Below, piece by piece: positions 47,884-56,127 of a stretch of DNA of 64,000 bases. The notes under the pieces are model-generated. The model searched no databases, was not told the DNA's origin, and saw only the letters and a list, made by a program, of their open reading frames with translations. Numbering within the stretch: the first letter of the stretch is position 1; each line of letters begins with the position of its first letter. A program made the position numbers and the translations under genes. The DNA lies in the NCBI RefSeq assembly GCF_002837135.1, contig NZ_NWBQ01000016.1, positions 16,567 to 80,566 of the forward strand, given 5' to 3'. Source of the DNA: Macromonas bipunctata. GTDB lineage: Bacteria; Pseudomonadota; Gammaproteobacteria; Burkholderiales; Burkholderiaceae_C.

Positions 47884-48311
47884 GCATCTGGTTTCAACCT
47901 TGGGACTTGGCCGAGGCCAACCAGCGCGGCGCCAGTTTTGCCAATGGCCATCTGGGCATCGAATTGACCGAAGTGGGCGCCGATTGCTTGCAGGGCCGCA
48001 TGCCGGTTGATGCCCGCACCCAGCAACCGGCGGGCATTCTGCACGGTGGCGCCTCCGTGCTGTTTGCCGAGACCCTGGCCTCGGTGGCGGCGCTGTACGT
48101 GGTGGACCGCACGCGCTTTGTGTGCGTGGGGCAGGAGATCAACGCCAACCACGTGCGCTCGGTGCGCAGCGGTTGGGTCACGGGCGTGGCGCGGCCTTTG
48201 CACCTGGGCCGCACCAGCCAGGTGTGGGATGTGCGCATCAGCGACGAGCAGGGGCGGCTGGTGTGCGTCTCGCGCGTGACGATGGCGGTGCTGGCGCGTT
48301 CAGCGCAATGA
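47880..48311 (+). CDS. PaaI-type hotdog thioesterase
   Basis: This 143-residue hotdog-fold protein has the family motif QQPAGILHGGASVLFAETLA, with the HGG loop and catalytic acidic residue. Later segments VGQEINANHVRS and GVARPLHLGRTSQVWDV match the PaaI/YdiI group that hydrolyses acyl-CoA, including hydroxybenzoyl-CoA types. The exact substrate is unknown. Its start overlaps the upstream gene and its 3' end overlaps convergent kynB by 12 bases. Confidence 0.9.
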   Translation: MSIWFQPWDLAEANQRGASFANGHLGIELTEVGADCLQGRMPVDARTQQPAGILHGGASVLFAETLASVAALYVVDRTRFVCVGQEINANHVRSVRSGWVTGVARPLHLGRTSQVWDVRISDEQGRLVCVSRVTMAVLARSAQ

Positions 48312-48968
48312 TCGCAACACCGCGCGCACCGGGCTGGCATCCGCCGTCATCCACTTGAGCGGCAGCGCGATCAGCTCGTAATCGCCGGCGGGTATGTCGT
48401 CCAGGTACAGGTTCTCCAGCACGCGCAGGTCGCGCTGGCGGGCCACTTGGTGGCTGGGCAGCGCGGTGCTGTCGGCGGGATCGAGGCTGGCGCTGTCGGT
48501 GCCCACCAGGCGCACCCCGGCATCGGCCAGACGCTGCAGCAGCTCCGGCGCGAGCGCCACCAGGGCGTTATCCCAATGCCGCTGCGGCATGCGTTGGCAG
48601 GTGCGCACCAGCACGCGCGGAGGCAGTGGGCCTGCGCCACCTTGCAGCGCAGCCGCAACGTGCGCCCACTGCACCACCGGCCCCACCCCGATGGCGTGTA
48701 CCACCCGGCACGGCCCGATGAACGGCTCCAGCGCCAGGGCGCCCACCGCCGCGCCGTCCAAGGCGTAATGCAGCGGGGCGTCGGCGTGTGCGCCCAGGTG
48801 CGTGCTGGCGCTGACGCAACCCACGTTCACCACACTGCCGCGCTGGCCGATCTGCGCGTCCCAGTGCTGGCGGTAGGGGCTGTCGCCCGGATAGACCGGG
48901 CTGCTGGCATCGACCGGGGGCGAGATGTCCCACAGGCGGGGCGTGGCGGGCAGTGTGGTGGTGTGCAT
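48300..48968 (-). CDS. kynB: Kynurenine formamidase (cyclase family)
   Basis: This 222-residue metal-dependent hydrolase of the cyclase family begins LWDISPPVDASSPVYPGDSP, a KynB-like start. The metal-binding THLGAHADAPLHY (HxxxD type) is present, and GTDSASLDPADSTALPSH carries the later conserved part. KynB hydrolyses N-formylkynurenine in tryptophan breakdown; kynA and kynU are not in the window, so a related cyclase function is possible. ATG 48968 gives the usual length. Confidence 0.85.
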   Translation of the reverse strand: MHTTTLPATPRLWDISPPVDASSPVYPGDSPYRQHWDAQIGQRGSVVNVGCVSASTHLGAHADAPLHYALDGAAVGALALEPFIGPCRVVHAIGVGPVVQWAHVAAALQGGAGPLPPRVLVRTCQRMPQRHWDNALVALAPELLQRLADAGVRLVGTDSASLDPADSTALPSHQVARQRDLRVLENLYLDDIPAGDYELIALPLKWMTADASPVRAVLRSLR

Positions 48969-49052
48969 GAACGTGTGGCAATGTGGATGGAACAGCGGCG
49001 GTGCCGTACCATGCGAACCCAACCCACAACCCAGATTGAGGCAGGAGCAGAC

Positions 49053-51296
49053 ATGGCCGCACAGTATTTTGATTTTGTCGTGATTGGTGGCGGCGTGGCC
49101 GGGGCCACCGCCGTCGAAACCTTGCGCAGCGAAGGTGCCACCGGCAGCATTGTGCTGCTGTCGGCAGAAAACCAGCTGCCCTACCAGCGTGGGCCGCTGT
49201 CCAAGGCCTTTTTGACCAGCAAGCACATGCCCCCGCCCAGCTTGGTGCTCAGCGCGGACAAGTACGAGGAACTGGCGGTGCAGACTTGGCTGAGCACCTG
49301 CGTCACGGCCATCGAGCCACAGCGCAAGCTGTTGCACACCGCGCCGCATGGCGAAATCGCCTACGGCAAGCTGCTGATTGCCACCGGCATCACGCCCCGG
49401 CGCCTCAACCTGCCCGGCGAGGGGCTGGCGCGCATCCACTGCCTGCACACCTTGCCCGACGACGAGGCCATCCGCAGCAGCGCCCAGAGCACGCAACACG
49501 CGGTGGTGGTGGGCGGCAGCTTCACCGGGCTGGAGGTGGCGGCATCGCTGTGCCAGCGCGGCATTGCCGTGACCGTGATCGAGCGCCAGGACCTGCTGCA
49601 CAAGCTGCACACGCCCGACATTTCGGCCTTCTTCCGCCAGCGATTACAAGAGCAGGGCGTGGAGGTGCTGGTGGACGACGCACCCGCCGAATTCCTGGGC
49701 ACCGAGCACGTGGAGGCCGTGCGCGCCTACGGCGGGCGCACCATTGCGTGCGACATGGTGGTGATCGGTGCCGGTTCCCTGCCCAAGATCGACTTCCTGG
49801 CCAGCAGCGGCATCGAGGTGCAGGACGGCATCGTGGTAGACCGCTTCTTGCAAACCAACCAGCCCGACGTGTTTGCGGCAGGCGACGTGGCCAACTTCTT
49901 CGACCCGGTGTTCAACCGCCGCCGCCGCATCGAGCACTGGGACAACGCCGTCAAGCAAGGGCGCCTGGCTGCGCGCAACATGTTGGGCCGCCACCTGCCG
50001 TACGACGAGGTCAGCTACTTCTACAGCCACATCTTCAACCTCAGCTTCAACCTGCTGGGGCTGATCGAGCCGCCCTACGAGCGCATCGACCGGGGCTCGC
50101 TGGCGTCGGGCTCCTTTGCGTCGTTCTACTTGCGCGACGATGTGCCGATGGCCCTGTTTGCGCTGGGCCGCCCGTCGGAGGAAACCCGCGCCATGGAAGA
50201 CCTCATCAAGCACAAGGTCAACCTCAAGCGCAGCAAGCACCGCCTGCACGACCCCGACTTCCAGCTCACCGAGATCCCGACCCAGACCATCTTCATCCTG
50301 CAGGGCGGCGGCGCGCTGGGGGCGTTCGAGTACGGTGCCGTGCAGGCGCTGGACGAGGCCGGCATCCGCCCGGATGTGGTGGCGGGGGTGTCGATCGGGG
50401 CCTTCAACGGTGCCGTCATCGCCTCCCACCCCGAGCGCCCGGCGCAGGCGCTGCAGGCGTTCTGGGCCGACCTGGCCACGCAAACCCCCGACTGGCCCGA
50501 CGACAACCTGCGGCGCTGGATGGTGTCGGCCCAGATCGCCTTGTACGGGGTGCAGAACTTCTTCCAGCCGCGCTGGCTCATGCCCGCGTACAGCCCCGAG
50601 CAATGGCCCCACCGCTGGACCAGCTTCTACGATACCAACGCCGCGCGCCAGTTGCTGCTCAAGCACGTGGACTTTGCGCGCCTCAAGACCAGCCCGATCC
50701 GGCTCATGGTCAGCGCGGTGGACATCGAAACCAGCGAGCTGGTGGTGTTCGACAGCTACGTGGACGAGCTCACGCCCGAGCACATCCTGGCCAGCGGCAG
50801 CCTGCCGCCGTCGTTTCCGTGGACCACCATCCACGGGCGCCACTACTGGGACGGTGGCATCGTCAGCAACTCGCCACTGGAGCGCGTGGTGGAACGCTGC
50901 GGCTCAGCGGGCAAACAAGTCTTTATCATCGACCTGTTCCCCGGCAAACGCACCGCTTTGCCGCAAAACTTGGCCGAAGTCATGGCCCGGCGCGATGAAA
51001 TTGTCTATTCCGAACGCATCCGCAGCGACGTGCGCAGCCGCGACATGGTGCGCGACTTCCAGACGCTGGTGCAGGAAGTCATGAAAGAATTGCCCCCTGA
51101 GACCGCTGCGCGCGTGCGGCACGAGCCGCGCTTCATCCAAATGATGAGTGAACAAGCCCCCATGACCATCACCCGCATCGTGCGCGAGCACGCCGAAGAA
51201 CAACCCGCTTCGGGCGACTACGATTTTTCCGCGCGCACCATCGCGCTGCTGGGCCGCTCGGGCTACGACATGGCGCGCAAGGCGTTGGGCCTGTAG
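49053..51296 (+). CDS. Fusion: FAD-dependent NAD(P)-disulfide-type oxidoreductase and patatin-like phospholipase
   Basis: This 747-residue protein has two clear parts. Residues 1-400 form a pyridine-nucleotide-disulfide oxidoreductase with FAD loop VIGGGVAGATA (9-19), second Rossmann motif VVVGGSFTGLEVAASL (near 149) and FAD-site FAAGDVANFFDP. It resembles ferredoxin/rubredoxin reductases and AIF-like proteins, without a redox CxxC. From about 417 a patatin domain has the oxyanion loop GGGALGAFEYGA, nucleophile elbow GVSIGAFNG (Ser near 446) and DGGIVSNSPL with the catalytic Asp near 598. ATG 49053 has GAGGCAGGAG upstream. It is divergent from kynB. Its physiological role is unknown. Confidence 0.88.
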   Translation: MAAQYFDFVVIGGGVAGATAVETLRSEGATGSIVLLSAENQLPYQRGPLSKAFLTSKHMPPPSLVLSADKYEELAVQTWLSTCVTAIEPQRKLLHTAPHGEIAYGKLLIATGITPRRLNLPGEGLARIHCLHTLPDDEAIRSSAQSTQHAVVVGGSFTGLEVAASLCQRGIAVTVIERQDLLHKLHTPDISAFFRQRLQEQGVEVLVDDAPAEFLGTEHVEAVRAYGGRTIACDMVVIGAGSLPKIDFLASSGIEVQDGIVVDRFLQTNQPDVFAAGDVANFFDPVFNRRRRIEHWDNAVKQGRLAARNMLGRHLPYDEVSYFYSHIFNLSFNLLGLIEPPYERIDRGSLASGSFASFYLRDDVPMALFALGRPSEETRAMEDLIKHKVNLKRSKHRLHDPDFQLTEIPTQTIFILQGGGALGAFEYGAVQALDEAGIRPDVVAGVSIGAFNGAVIASHPERPAQALQAFWADLATQTPDWPDDNLRRWMVSAQIALYGVQNFFQPRWLMPAYSPEQWPHRWTSFYDTNAARQLLLKHVDFARLKTSPIRLMVSAVDIETSELVVFDSYVDELTPEHILASGSLPPSFPWTTIHGRHYWDGGIVSNSPLERVVERCGSAGKQVFIIDLFPGKRTALPQNLAEVMARRDEIVYSERIRSDVRSRDMVRDFQTLVQEVMKELPPETAARVRHEPRFIQMMSEQAPMTITRIVREHAEEQPASGDYDFSARTIALLGRSGYDMARKALGL

Positions 51297-51356
51297 GTTT
51301 TGTGGGAAAATCCGCCCACTGCACATCCACACAAGAGCGAGAAAGGCAACCTGGTT

Positions 51357-51401
51357 ATGACACCGCGAACGGCCACCGAGGAGTTGGTCACGCCCCATTG
51401 A
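51357..51401 (+). CDS. Putative threonine-rich leader peptide of thrS
   Basis: This 14-codon frame reads MTPRTATEELVTPH, with four threonine codons (ACA, ACG, ACC, ACG). GAAAGG sits ten bases before its ATG. Its end overlaps a hairpin (51391-51396 with 51403-51408), and a terminator lies 54 bases beyond its stop, just before thrS. The arrangement is that of a ribosome-mediated attenuator sensing charged tRNA-Thr. Not confirmed by comparison. Confidence 0.5.
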   Translation: MTPRTATEELVTPH

Positions 51402-51454
51402 GGGGGCGGCAGTTCGCGCCTGCACCGTTTTTGCTTTCTGTTTGGTTTTTTCAG

Positions 51455-51476
51455 CGCGGCCCCGAGCCGCGTTTTT
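51455..51476 (+). terminator. Attenuator terminator in the thrS leader
   Basis: CGCGGC-N5-GCCGCG is followed by TTTTT, 19 bases before thrS. Its left arm overlaps GCCCC (51459-51463), which could pair instead with GGGGC at 51403-51407 to prevent termination. Confidence 0.75.
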
Positions 51477-51494
51477 CGTTTCTGGACTTTATTC

Positions 51495-53402
51495 ATGTTG
51501 AACATCACGCTCCCCGACGGCTCGCAACGTCAATTCCCTGGCCCGGTCACGGTGGCCGAAGTGGCCGCCTCCATTGGTGCTGGGCTGGCCAAGGCCGCGC
51601 TGGCGGGCAAGGTCGATGGCAAGGTGGTGGACACCTCGTACCGGATGGAACAGGATGCCGCTTTGGCCATCGTCACCGCCAAAGATGCCGATGGCTTGGA
51701 TGTGATCCGCCATTCCACCGCCCACTTGCTGGCCTATGCGGTCAAGACCCTGTTCCCCGAAGCCCAAGTCACCATCGGCCCGGTCATCGACAACGGCTTT
51801 TACTACGACTTTTCGTACAAGCGTCCGTTCACGCCCGAAGACCTGACGGCCATCGAAAAGAAAATGACCGAACTGGCCAACAAGGACGAGCCGGTGGTGC
51901 GCCGTGTGCTGCCACGCGACGAGGCCGTGGCCTACTTCAAAGCACTGGGGGAGCACTACAAAGCCGAACTGATTGCCAGCATCCCCAGCAACGAGGACGT
52001 CAGCCTGTACCGCGAAGGTGATTTTGAAGACCTGTGCCGTGGCCCGCACGTGCCCAGCACCGGCAAGCTCAAGCACTTCAAGCTCATGAAAGTGGCCGGT
52101 GCCTACTGGCGTGGCGACCACCGCAACGAAATGCTGCAACGTGTCTATGGCACCGCCTGGGCCACCAAGGACGAGCTGCAACAGTACCTGACCCGGCTGG
52201 AAGAGGCCGAAAAGCGCGACCACCGCAAGCTGGGCCGCGAACTCGACCTGTTCCACATGGACGAACATGCCCCCGGCCTGGTGTTCTGGCACCCCAAGGG
52301 CTGGACGGTGTGGCAGGAAGTCGAGCAATACATGCGCCGTGTCTACCGCGACAACGGTTACCAGGAAGTCAAGGGCCCGCAGATCCTGGAAAAGACCCTG
52401 TGGGAAAAGACCGGCCACTGGGACAAGTACCGCGACAACATGTTTGTCACCGAATCGGAAAAGCGCGACTACGCCTTGAAGCCGATGAACTGCCCCGGCC
52501 ACATCCTGATCTTCAAGCAAGGCATCAAGAGCTACCGCGACCTGCCGCTGCGCTACGGTGAATTTGGCCAATGCCACCGCAACGAGCCCTCTGGCGGCCT
52601 GCACGGCATCATGCGCGTGCGCGGTTTCACGCAAGACGACGGTCACATCTTCTGCACCGAAGACCAAATTTTGGCCGAATGCGACACCTTCACCAAGGTG
52701 CTCAAGCAGGTGTACGCCGACTTTGGTTTCTCCGACATTTTGTACAAAGTGTCCACCCGCCCGGCGGCGCGCATCGGTTCCGACGAGCTGTGGGACAAAG
52801 CCGAACAGGCACTGATGGACAGCCTGCGCCATTCGGGTTGCGAGTTCGTCATTTCTGAAGGCGATGGCGCGTTCTACGGCCCCAAGATCGAATACACCCT
52901 GAAAGATGCGATTGGCCGCGAATGGCAATGCGGCACCATTCAGGTGGACTTCAACCTCAGCGAACGCCTGGACGCGGAGTACGTGGCCGAAGATGGCAGC
53001 CGCCAGCGCCCGGTGATTCTGCACCGTGCTATCGTGGGCAGCTTGGAGCGTTTCATCGGTATTTTGATCGAGCAGCACGCCGGTGCCTTGCCCACGTGGC
53101 TGGCCCCGGTGCAGGTGTCGGTGCTCAACATCACCGACGCGCAGGCCGACTACTGTCGCGAAATTGTCGCAACGCTGCAACGCCAGGGTCTGCGGGTTCA
53201 TCTGGATCTGCGCAACGAAAAAATCACGTATAAAATACGTGAGCAATCGCTGCAAAAGCCGCCTTACATCCTCGTGGTGGGCGACAAGGAAAAAGCATCC
53301 GGTGCTGTTGCCGTCCGCGCGCGGGGCAACCAAGACCTGGGTGTCATGTCGCTGCAGGACTTCGTCCAACGCATTCAGGCCGACGTGCAGGCTCGACGTT
53401 AA
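51495..53402 (+). CDS. thrS: Threonyl-tRNA synthetase
   Basis: This 635-residue class II synthetase has an N-terminal TGS domain ([16 protein letters not shown]). The editing domain contains [19 protein letters not shown] and the late His/Cys of the second editing motif. In the catalytic domain, [10 protein letters not shown] carries the zinc Cys. Motif 2 is in [20 protein letters not shown], and motif 3 in [20 protein letters not shown]-terminal anticodon-binding domain completes the protein. Length matches the family (about 640). It follows a possible attenuator and begins the thrS-infC-rpmI-rplT-pheST-ihfA block. Confidence 0.98.
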   Translation: MLNITLPDGSQRQFPGPVTVAEVAASIGAGLAKAALAGKVDGKVVDTSYRMEQDAALAIVTAKDADGLDVIRHSTAHLLAYAVKTLFPEAQVTIGPVIDNGFYYDFSYKRPFTPEDLTAIEKKMTELANKDEPVVRRVLPRDEAVAYFKALGEHYKAELIASIPSNEDVSLYREGDFEDLCRGPHVPSTGKLKHFKLMKVAGAYWRGDHRNEMLQRVYGTAWATKDELQQYLTRLEEAEKRDHRKLGRELDLFHMDEHAPGLVFWHPKGWTVWQEVEQYMRRVYRDNGYQEVKGPQILEKTLWEKTGHWDKYRDNMFVTESEKRDYALKPMNCPGHILIFKQGIKSYRDLPLRYGEFGQCHRNEPSGGLHGIMRVRGFTQDDGHIFCTEDQILAECDTFTKVLKQVYADFGFSDILYKVSTRPAARIGSDELWDKAEQALMDSLRHSGCEFVISEGDGAFYGPKIEYTLKDAIGREWQCGTIQVDFNLSERLDAEYVAEDGSRQRPVILHRAIVGSLERFIGILIEQHAGALPTWLAPVQVSVLNITDAQADYCREIVATLQRQGLRVHLDLRNEKITYKIREQSLQKPPYILVVGDKEKASGAVAVRARGNQDLGVMSLQDFVQRIQADVQARR

Positions 53403-53505
53403 ACACCTCGCGTGTTGACCGCCGCCCGTCGCCATGCAATCGCGCAAGGCGCTCGGCTGGCGGTTTTCGCTGCCTTGCAGCTGATTTTGACCAAAGGAAA
53501 CTACC

Positions 53506-54114
53506 ATCGCTACCAACTTTCGTGACCGCCGTCAGCGTGATGAGCGCGCTCACCGTTTGAACCGTGAAATCATGGCCCCCGAAGTGCGCCTGTCTGGCCC
53601 TGAAGGCGAAGCCATTGGCATTGTCAGCATCCAAGAAGCCCTGCGCATGGCCGGTGACTTGGACGTGGATTTGGTGGAAATTGCCGCCAACGCCAGCCCG
53701 CCGGTGTGCCGCCTGATCGACTACGGCAAGTTCAAATACGCTGAGCAGAAAAAAGCGGCGGAAGCCAAGTCCAAGCAAAAAGTCATCGAAGTCAAGGAAA
53801 TCAAGTTCCGTCCTGGCACCGATGATGGCGACTACAACATCAAAATGCGCAACATTCGCCGCTTTCTGGAAGATGGCGACAAGTGCAAAATCACGTTGCG
53901 TTTCCGTGGCCGCGAAATCACCCACCAAGAGTTGGGGCTGGCGCTGCTCAACCGCATCCGCGACGAGCTGGCCGATTCGATCATGGTGGAGCAGTTCCCC
54001 AAGCTCGAAGGCCGCCAGATGATCATGATGATTGCACCGGGCCGCAAGAAAACCGGTGGCGGTGGCAACAAACCCGTTGCCGACGCTGGCGCAGAGCCCA
54101 CAGCTGCGGCATAA
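53506..54114 (+). CDS. infC: Translation initiation factor IF-3 (non-canonical ATC start)
   Basis: This 202-residue factor prevents premature subunit joining and proofreads initiation. The N-domain runs from [12 protein letters not shown] to the [11 protein letters not shown] region, with [17 protein letters not shown]. The C-domain has [20 protein letters not shown] and [19 protein letters not shown]. No ATG, GTG or TTG fits the true N-terminus. ATC 53506 has AAAGGAAA at a proper distance upstream, and homologous factors begin with the residues encoded here. Rare AUU/AUC starts underlie IF-3 autoregulation in other bacteria. The first ATG (53572) would truncate the conserved N-terminus. Confidence 0.95.
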   Translation: MATNFRDRRQRDERAHRLNREIMAPEVRLSGPEGEAIGIVSIQEALRMAGDLDVDLVEIAANASPPVCRLIDYGKFKYAEQKKAAEAKSKQKVIEVKEIKFRPGTDDGDYNIKMRNIRRFLEDGDKCKITLRFRGREITHQELGLALLNRIRDELADSIMVEQFPKLEGRQMIMMIAPGRKKTGGGGNKPVADAGAEPTAAA

Positions 54115-54130
54115 TCTCGGTTTCTTCAAT

Positions 54131-54238
54131 GCACCCCTGCCTGTTTGGGTCGGGGTGCGTTGTTTTGGGGTGGTTGTTACGTACGCAGCCACACCGCGCC
54201 GCCCATGTGGGCGGCAGCGTTTGGGTCAACCTGACCCA
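54131..54238 (+). other. Structured infC-rpmI spacer (possible ribosomal-protein leader)
   Basis: Three hairpins follow in order: GCACCCC/GGGGTGC (54131-54137 with 54152-54158) followed by GTTGTTTT, which resembles a terminator; CCGCCC-ATGT-GGGCGG (54199-54214); and TGGGTCA-ACC-TGACCCA (54222-54238). In other bacteria L20 represses this operon by binding such leaders. Whether this one does so is inferred from position. Confidence 0.5.
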
Positions 54239-54322
54239 GGCGCTACCCAAGTGGCTCGGGGCCAACAAGACTGCGATGGGGTTCGCAGCGCCTCACGAGC
54301 ACAAATCATAAGGAGCAGTGAC

Positions 54323-54526
54323 ATGCCCAAGATGAAGACCAAGAGCAGTGCGAAGAAACGTTTTCGCGTTCGTCCGGGTGGTACCGTCAAGCGCGGTCAA
54401 GCCTTCAAGCGTCACATTCTGACCAAGAAGACCACCAAAAACAAACGCCACCTGCGTGGTGCAGTGAATGTGCATGAGACCAACATGGGTCACATGGCGC
54501 AAATGCTGCCCGGCATGGGCATTTAA
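54323..54526 (+). CDS. rpmI: 50S ribosomal protein L35
   Basis: This 67-residue very basic protein begins [20 protein letters not shown] and matches L35 in length and sequence. ATG 54323 has AAGGAG upstream. It is followed by rplT with a 24-base gap, the usual order. Confidence 0.97.
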   Translation: MPKMKTKSSAKKRFRVRPGGTVKRGQAFKRHILTKKTTKNKRHLRGAVNVHETNMGHMAQMLPGMGI

Positions 54527-54550
54527 TCAACGACGAACCAGGAGAATACT

Positions 54551-54910
54551 ATGCCTCGCGTCAAACGTGGTGTTACCGCACGTGCCCGTCACAAAAAAGT
54601 TCTGAAACTCGCCAAGGGCTTCCGTGGCCGCCGTGGCAATGTCTACCGCATCGCCAAGCAGGCGGTGATGAAGGCAGGCCAATACGCCTACCGTGACCGC
54701 CGTGCCAAGAAGCGCGTGTTCCGCCGCCTGTGGATCGCCCGTATCAACGCCGCTGCACGTGGCCTGGGCCTGACCTACAGCCAGTTCGCCAACGGCCTGA
54801 AGAAGGCTGCGATCCAGATCGACCGCAAGATGCTGGCCGATCTGGCTGTGCACGACGAAGCGGCTTTTGCCGCCATCGTGGCACAAGTCAAGGCCAAGCT
54901 GGCCGCTTGA
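54551..54910 (+). CDS. rplT: 50S ribosomal protein L20
   Basis: This 119-residue basic protein begins [20 protein letters not shown] and carries [20 protein letters not shown] and [21 protein letters not shown]20 is needed early in large-subunit assembly and represses its own operon in several bacteria. ATG 54551 has AGGAG upstream. A terminator follows before pheS. Confidence 0.98.
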   Translation: MPRVKRGVTARARHKKVLKLAKGFRGRRGNVYRIAKQAVMKAGQYAYRDRRAKKRVFRRLWIARINAAARGLGLTYSQFANGLKKAAIQIDRKMLADLAVHDEAAFAAIVAQVKAKLAA

Positions 54911-54951
54911 TGGCCGCCTGGTTGTTGTAACCAGACCTCCATCCGCCATAC

Positions 54952-54982
54952 AAGGCCAGTGCTGCAAGGCTCTGGCCTTTTT
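54952..54982 (+). terminator. Terminator between rplT and pheS
   Basis: AAGGCCAG pairs with CTGGCCTT (54952-54959 with 54972-54979) and is followed by TTT. I looked for a phenylalanine-rich leader peptide ahead of it, as in E. coli pheST, and found none; a short MAAWLL frame there has no Phe. Confidence 0.8.
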
Positions 54983-55036
54983 CATTGGCATTCTTATTTG
55001 CATTCCAGCCCTTGTGGCTCCCGTTGGACCGCCAAG

Positions 55037-56095
55037 ATGAACGACCTTGATGCCCTGGTCAGTGCTGCGCGCGAGTTGTTTGCGCAAGCCGCCACCCCCG
55101 CCGATCTGGAAAACGCCAAAGCCCAGTTTCTGGGCAAGAGCGGTCGTGTGACCGAACTGATGAAGGGCATGGCCGCCCTGAGCGTGGAAGACAAGAAAAC
55201 CCGTGGCGCAGCGGTCAACGTGGCCAAGCAGGCCATTGAAGCGGCCTTGAACGAGCGCCGCGCCGCCTTGGCCGAGGCCGAGTTGCAGCGCCAGTTGCAG
55301 GCCGAGGCGTTGGACGTGACGTTGCCGGGTCGCCAGCGTGGTGTGGGCGGTTTGCACCCCGTGAGCCTGACGCTGGAGCGCATTGAGGCGATTTTTGGCT
55401 CGATGGGGTTTGAGGTGGCCGATGGCCCGGAAATCGAGTGCGATTGGTACAACTTTACCGCCCTGAACACGCCCGAAGACCACCCGGCGCGCTCCATGCA
55501 CGACACGTTTTACGTGGAAGGCGGCAGCCCTGAAGCGCCCAACCTGCTGCGTACCCACACCAGTCCGATGCAAGTGCGCCATGCGGTGCAGCATGTGCAG
55601 CGCCACCGTGGTGCCAGCGAAGGCCTGTTTGCGGGCGAGATGCCCGAAATCCGCGTGATTGTGCCGGGCCGCACCTACCGCGTGGACAGCGATGCGACCC
55701 ATTCGCCGATGTTCCACCAGTGCGAAGGCTTGTGGATAGGTGAGAACATCAGCTTCAAGGATCTGAAGTTCGTGTTCACGGATTTTTGCCGCACCTTTTT
55801 CGAATCGGACGATTTGGTGTTGCGGTTCCGCCCCAGTTTCTTCCCGTTCACAGAGCCGAGCGCGGAAATCGACATTGCGTTTGCCAGCGGGCCGCTGGCC
55901 GGGCGCTGGCTGGAGGTGGGTGGTTGTGGCCAAGTCCACCCAAACGTGGTGCGCAACATGGGCCTCGACCCCGAGCGCTACATTGGCTTTGCCTTTGGCA
56001 TGGGGCCGGACCGCCTGACCATGCTGCGCTATGGTGTGAACGATTTGCGCCTGTTCTTTGACGGCGACATCCGTTTCCTGAGCCAATTCCGCTGA
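55037..56095 (+). CDS. pheS: Phenylalanyl-tRNA synthetase alpha subunit
   Basis: This 352-residue catalytic subunit has an N-terminal coiled coil, then class II motifs. Motif 1 lies around [20 protein letters not shown], motif 2 around [16 protein letters not shown], and motif 3 around [25 protein letters not shown] lies near the substrate site. ATG 55037 starts the conserved [13 protein letters not shown]. It is followed by pheT with a 32-base gap. Confidence 0.97.
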   Translation: MNDLDALVSAARELFAQAATPADLENAKAQFLGKSGRVTELMKGMAALSVEDKKTRGAAVNVAKQAIEAALNERRAALAEAELQRQLQAEALDVTLPGRQRGVGGLHPVSLTLERIEAIFGSMGFEVADGPEIECDWYNFTALNTPEDHPARSMHDTFYVEGGSPEAPNLLRTHTSPMQVRHAVQHVQRHRGASEGLFAGEMPEIRVIVPGRTYRVDSDATHSPMFHQCEGLWIGENISFKDLKFVFTDFCRTFFESDDLVLRFRPSFFPFTEPSAEIDIAFASGPLAGRWLEVGGCGQVHPNVVRNMGLDPERYIGFAFGMGPDRLTMLRYGVNDLRLFFDGDIRFLSQFR

Positions 56096-56127
56096 TTGTT
56101 GCGCCACCGTTACTGGAGAGTTTTGTC

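Noticed and set aside
54911-55036. Phe-rich leader peptide ahead of pheST
   Set aside because: The only short frame (MAAWLL) lacks phenylalanine, so the hairpin is called a plain terminator.
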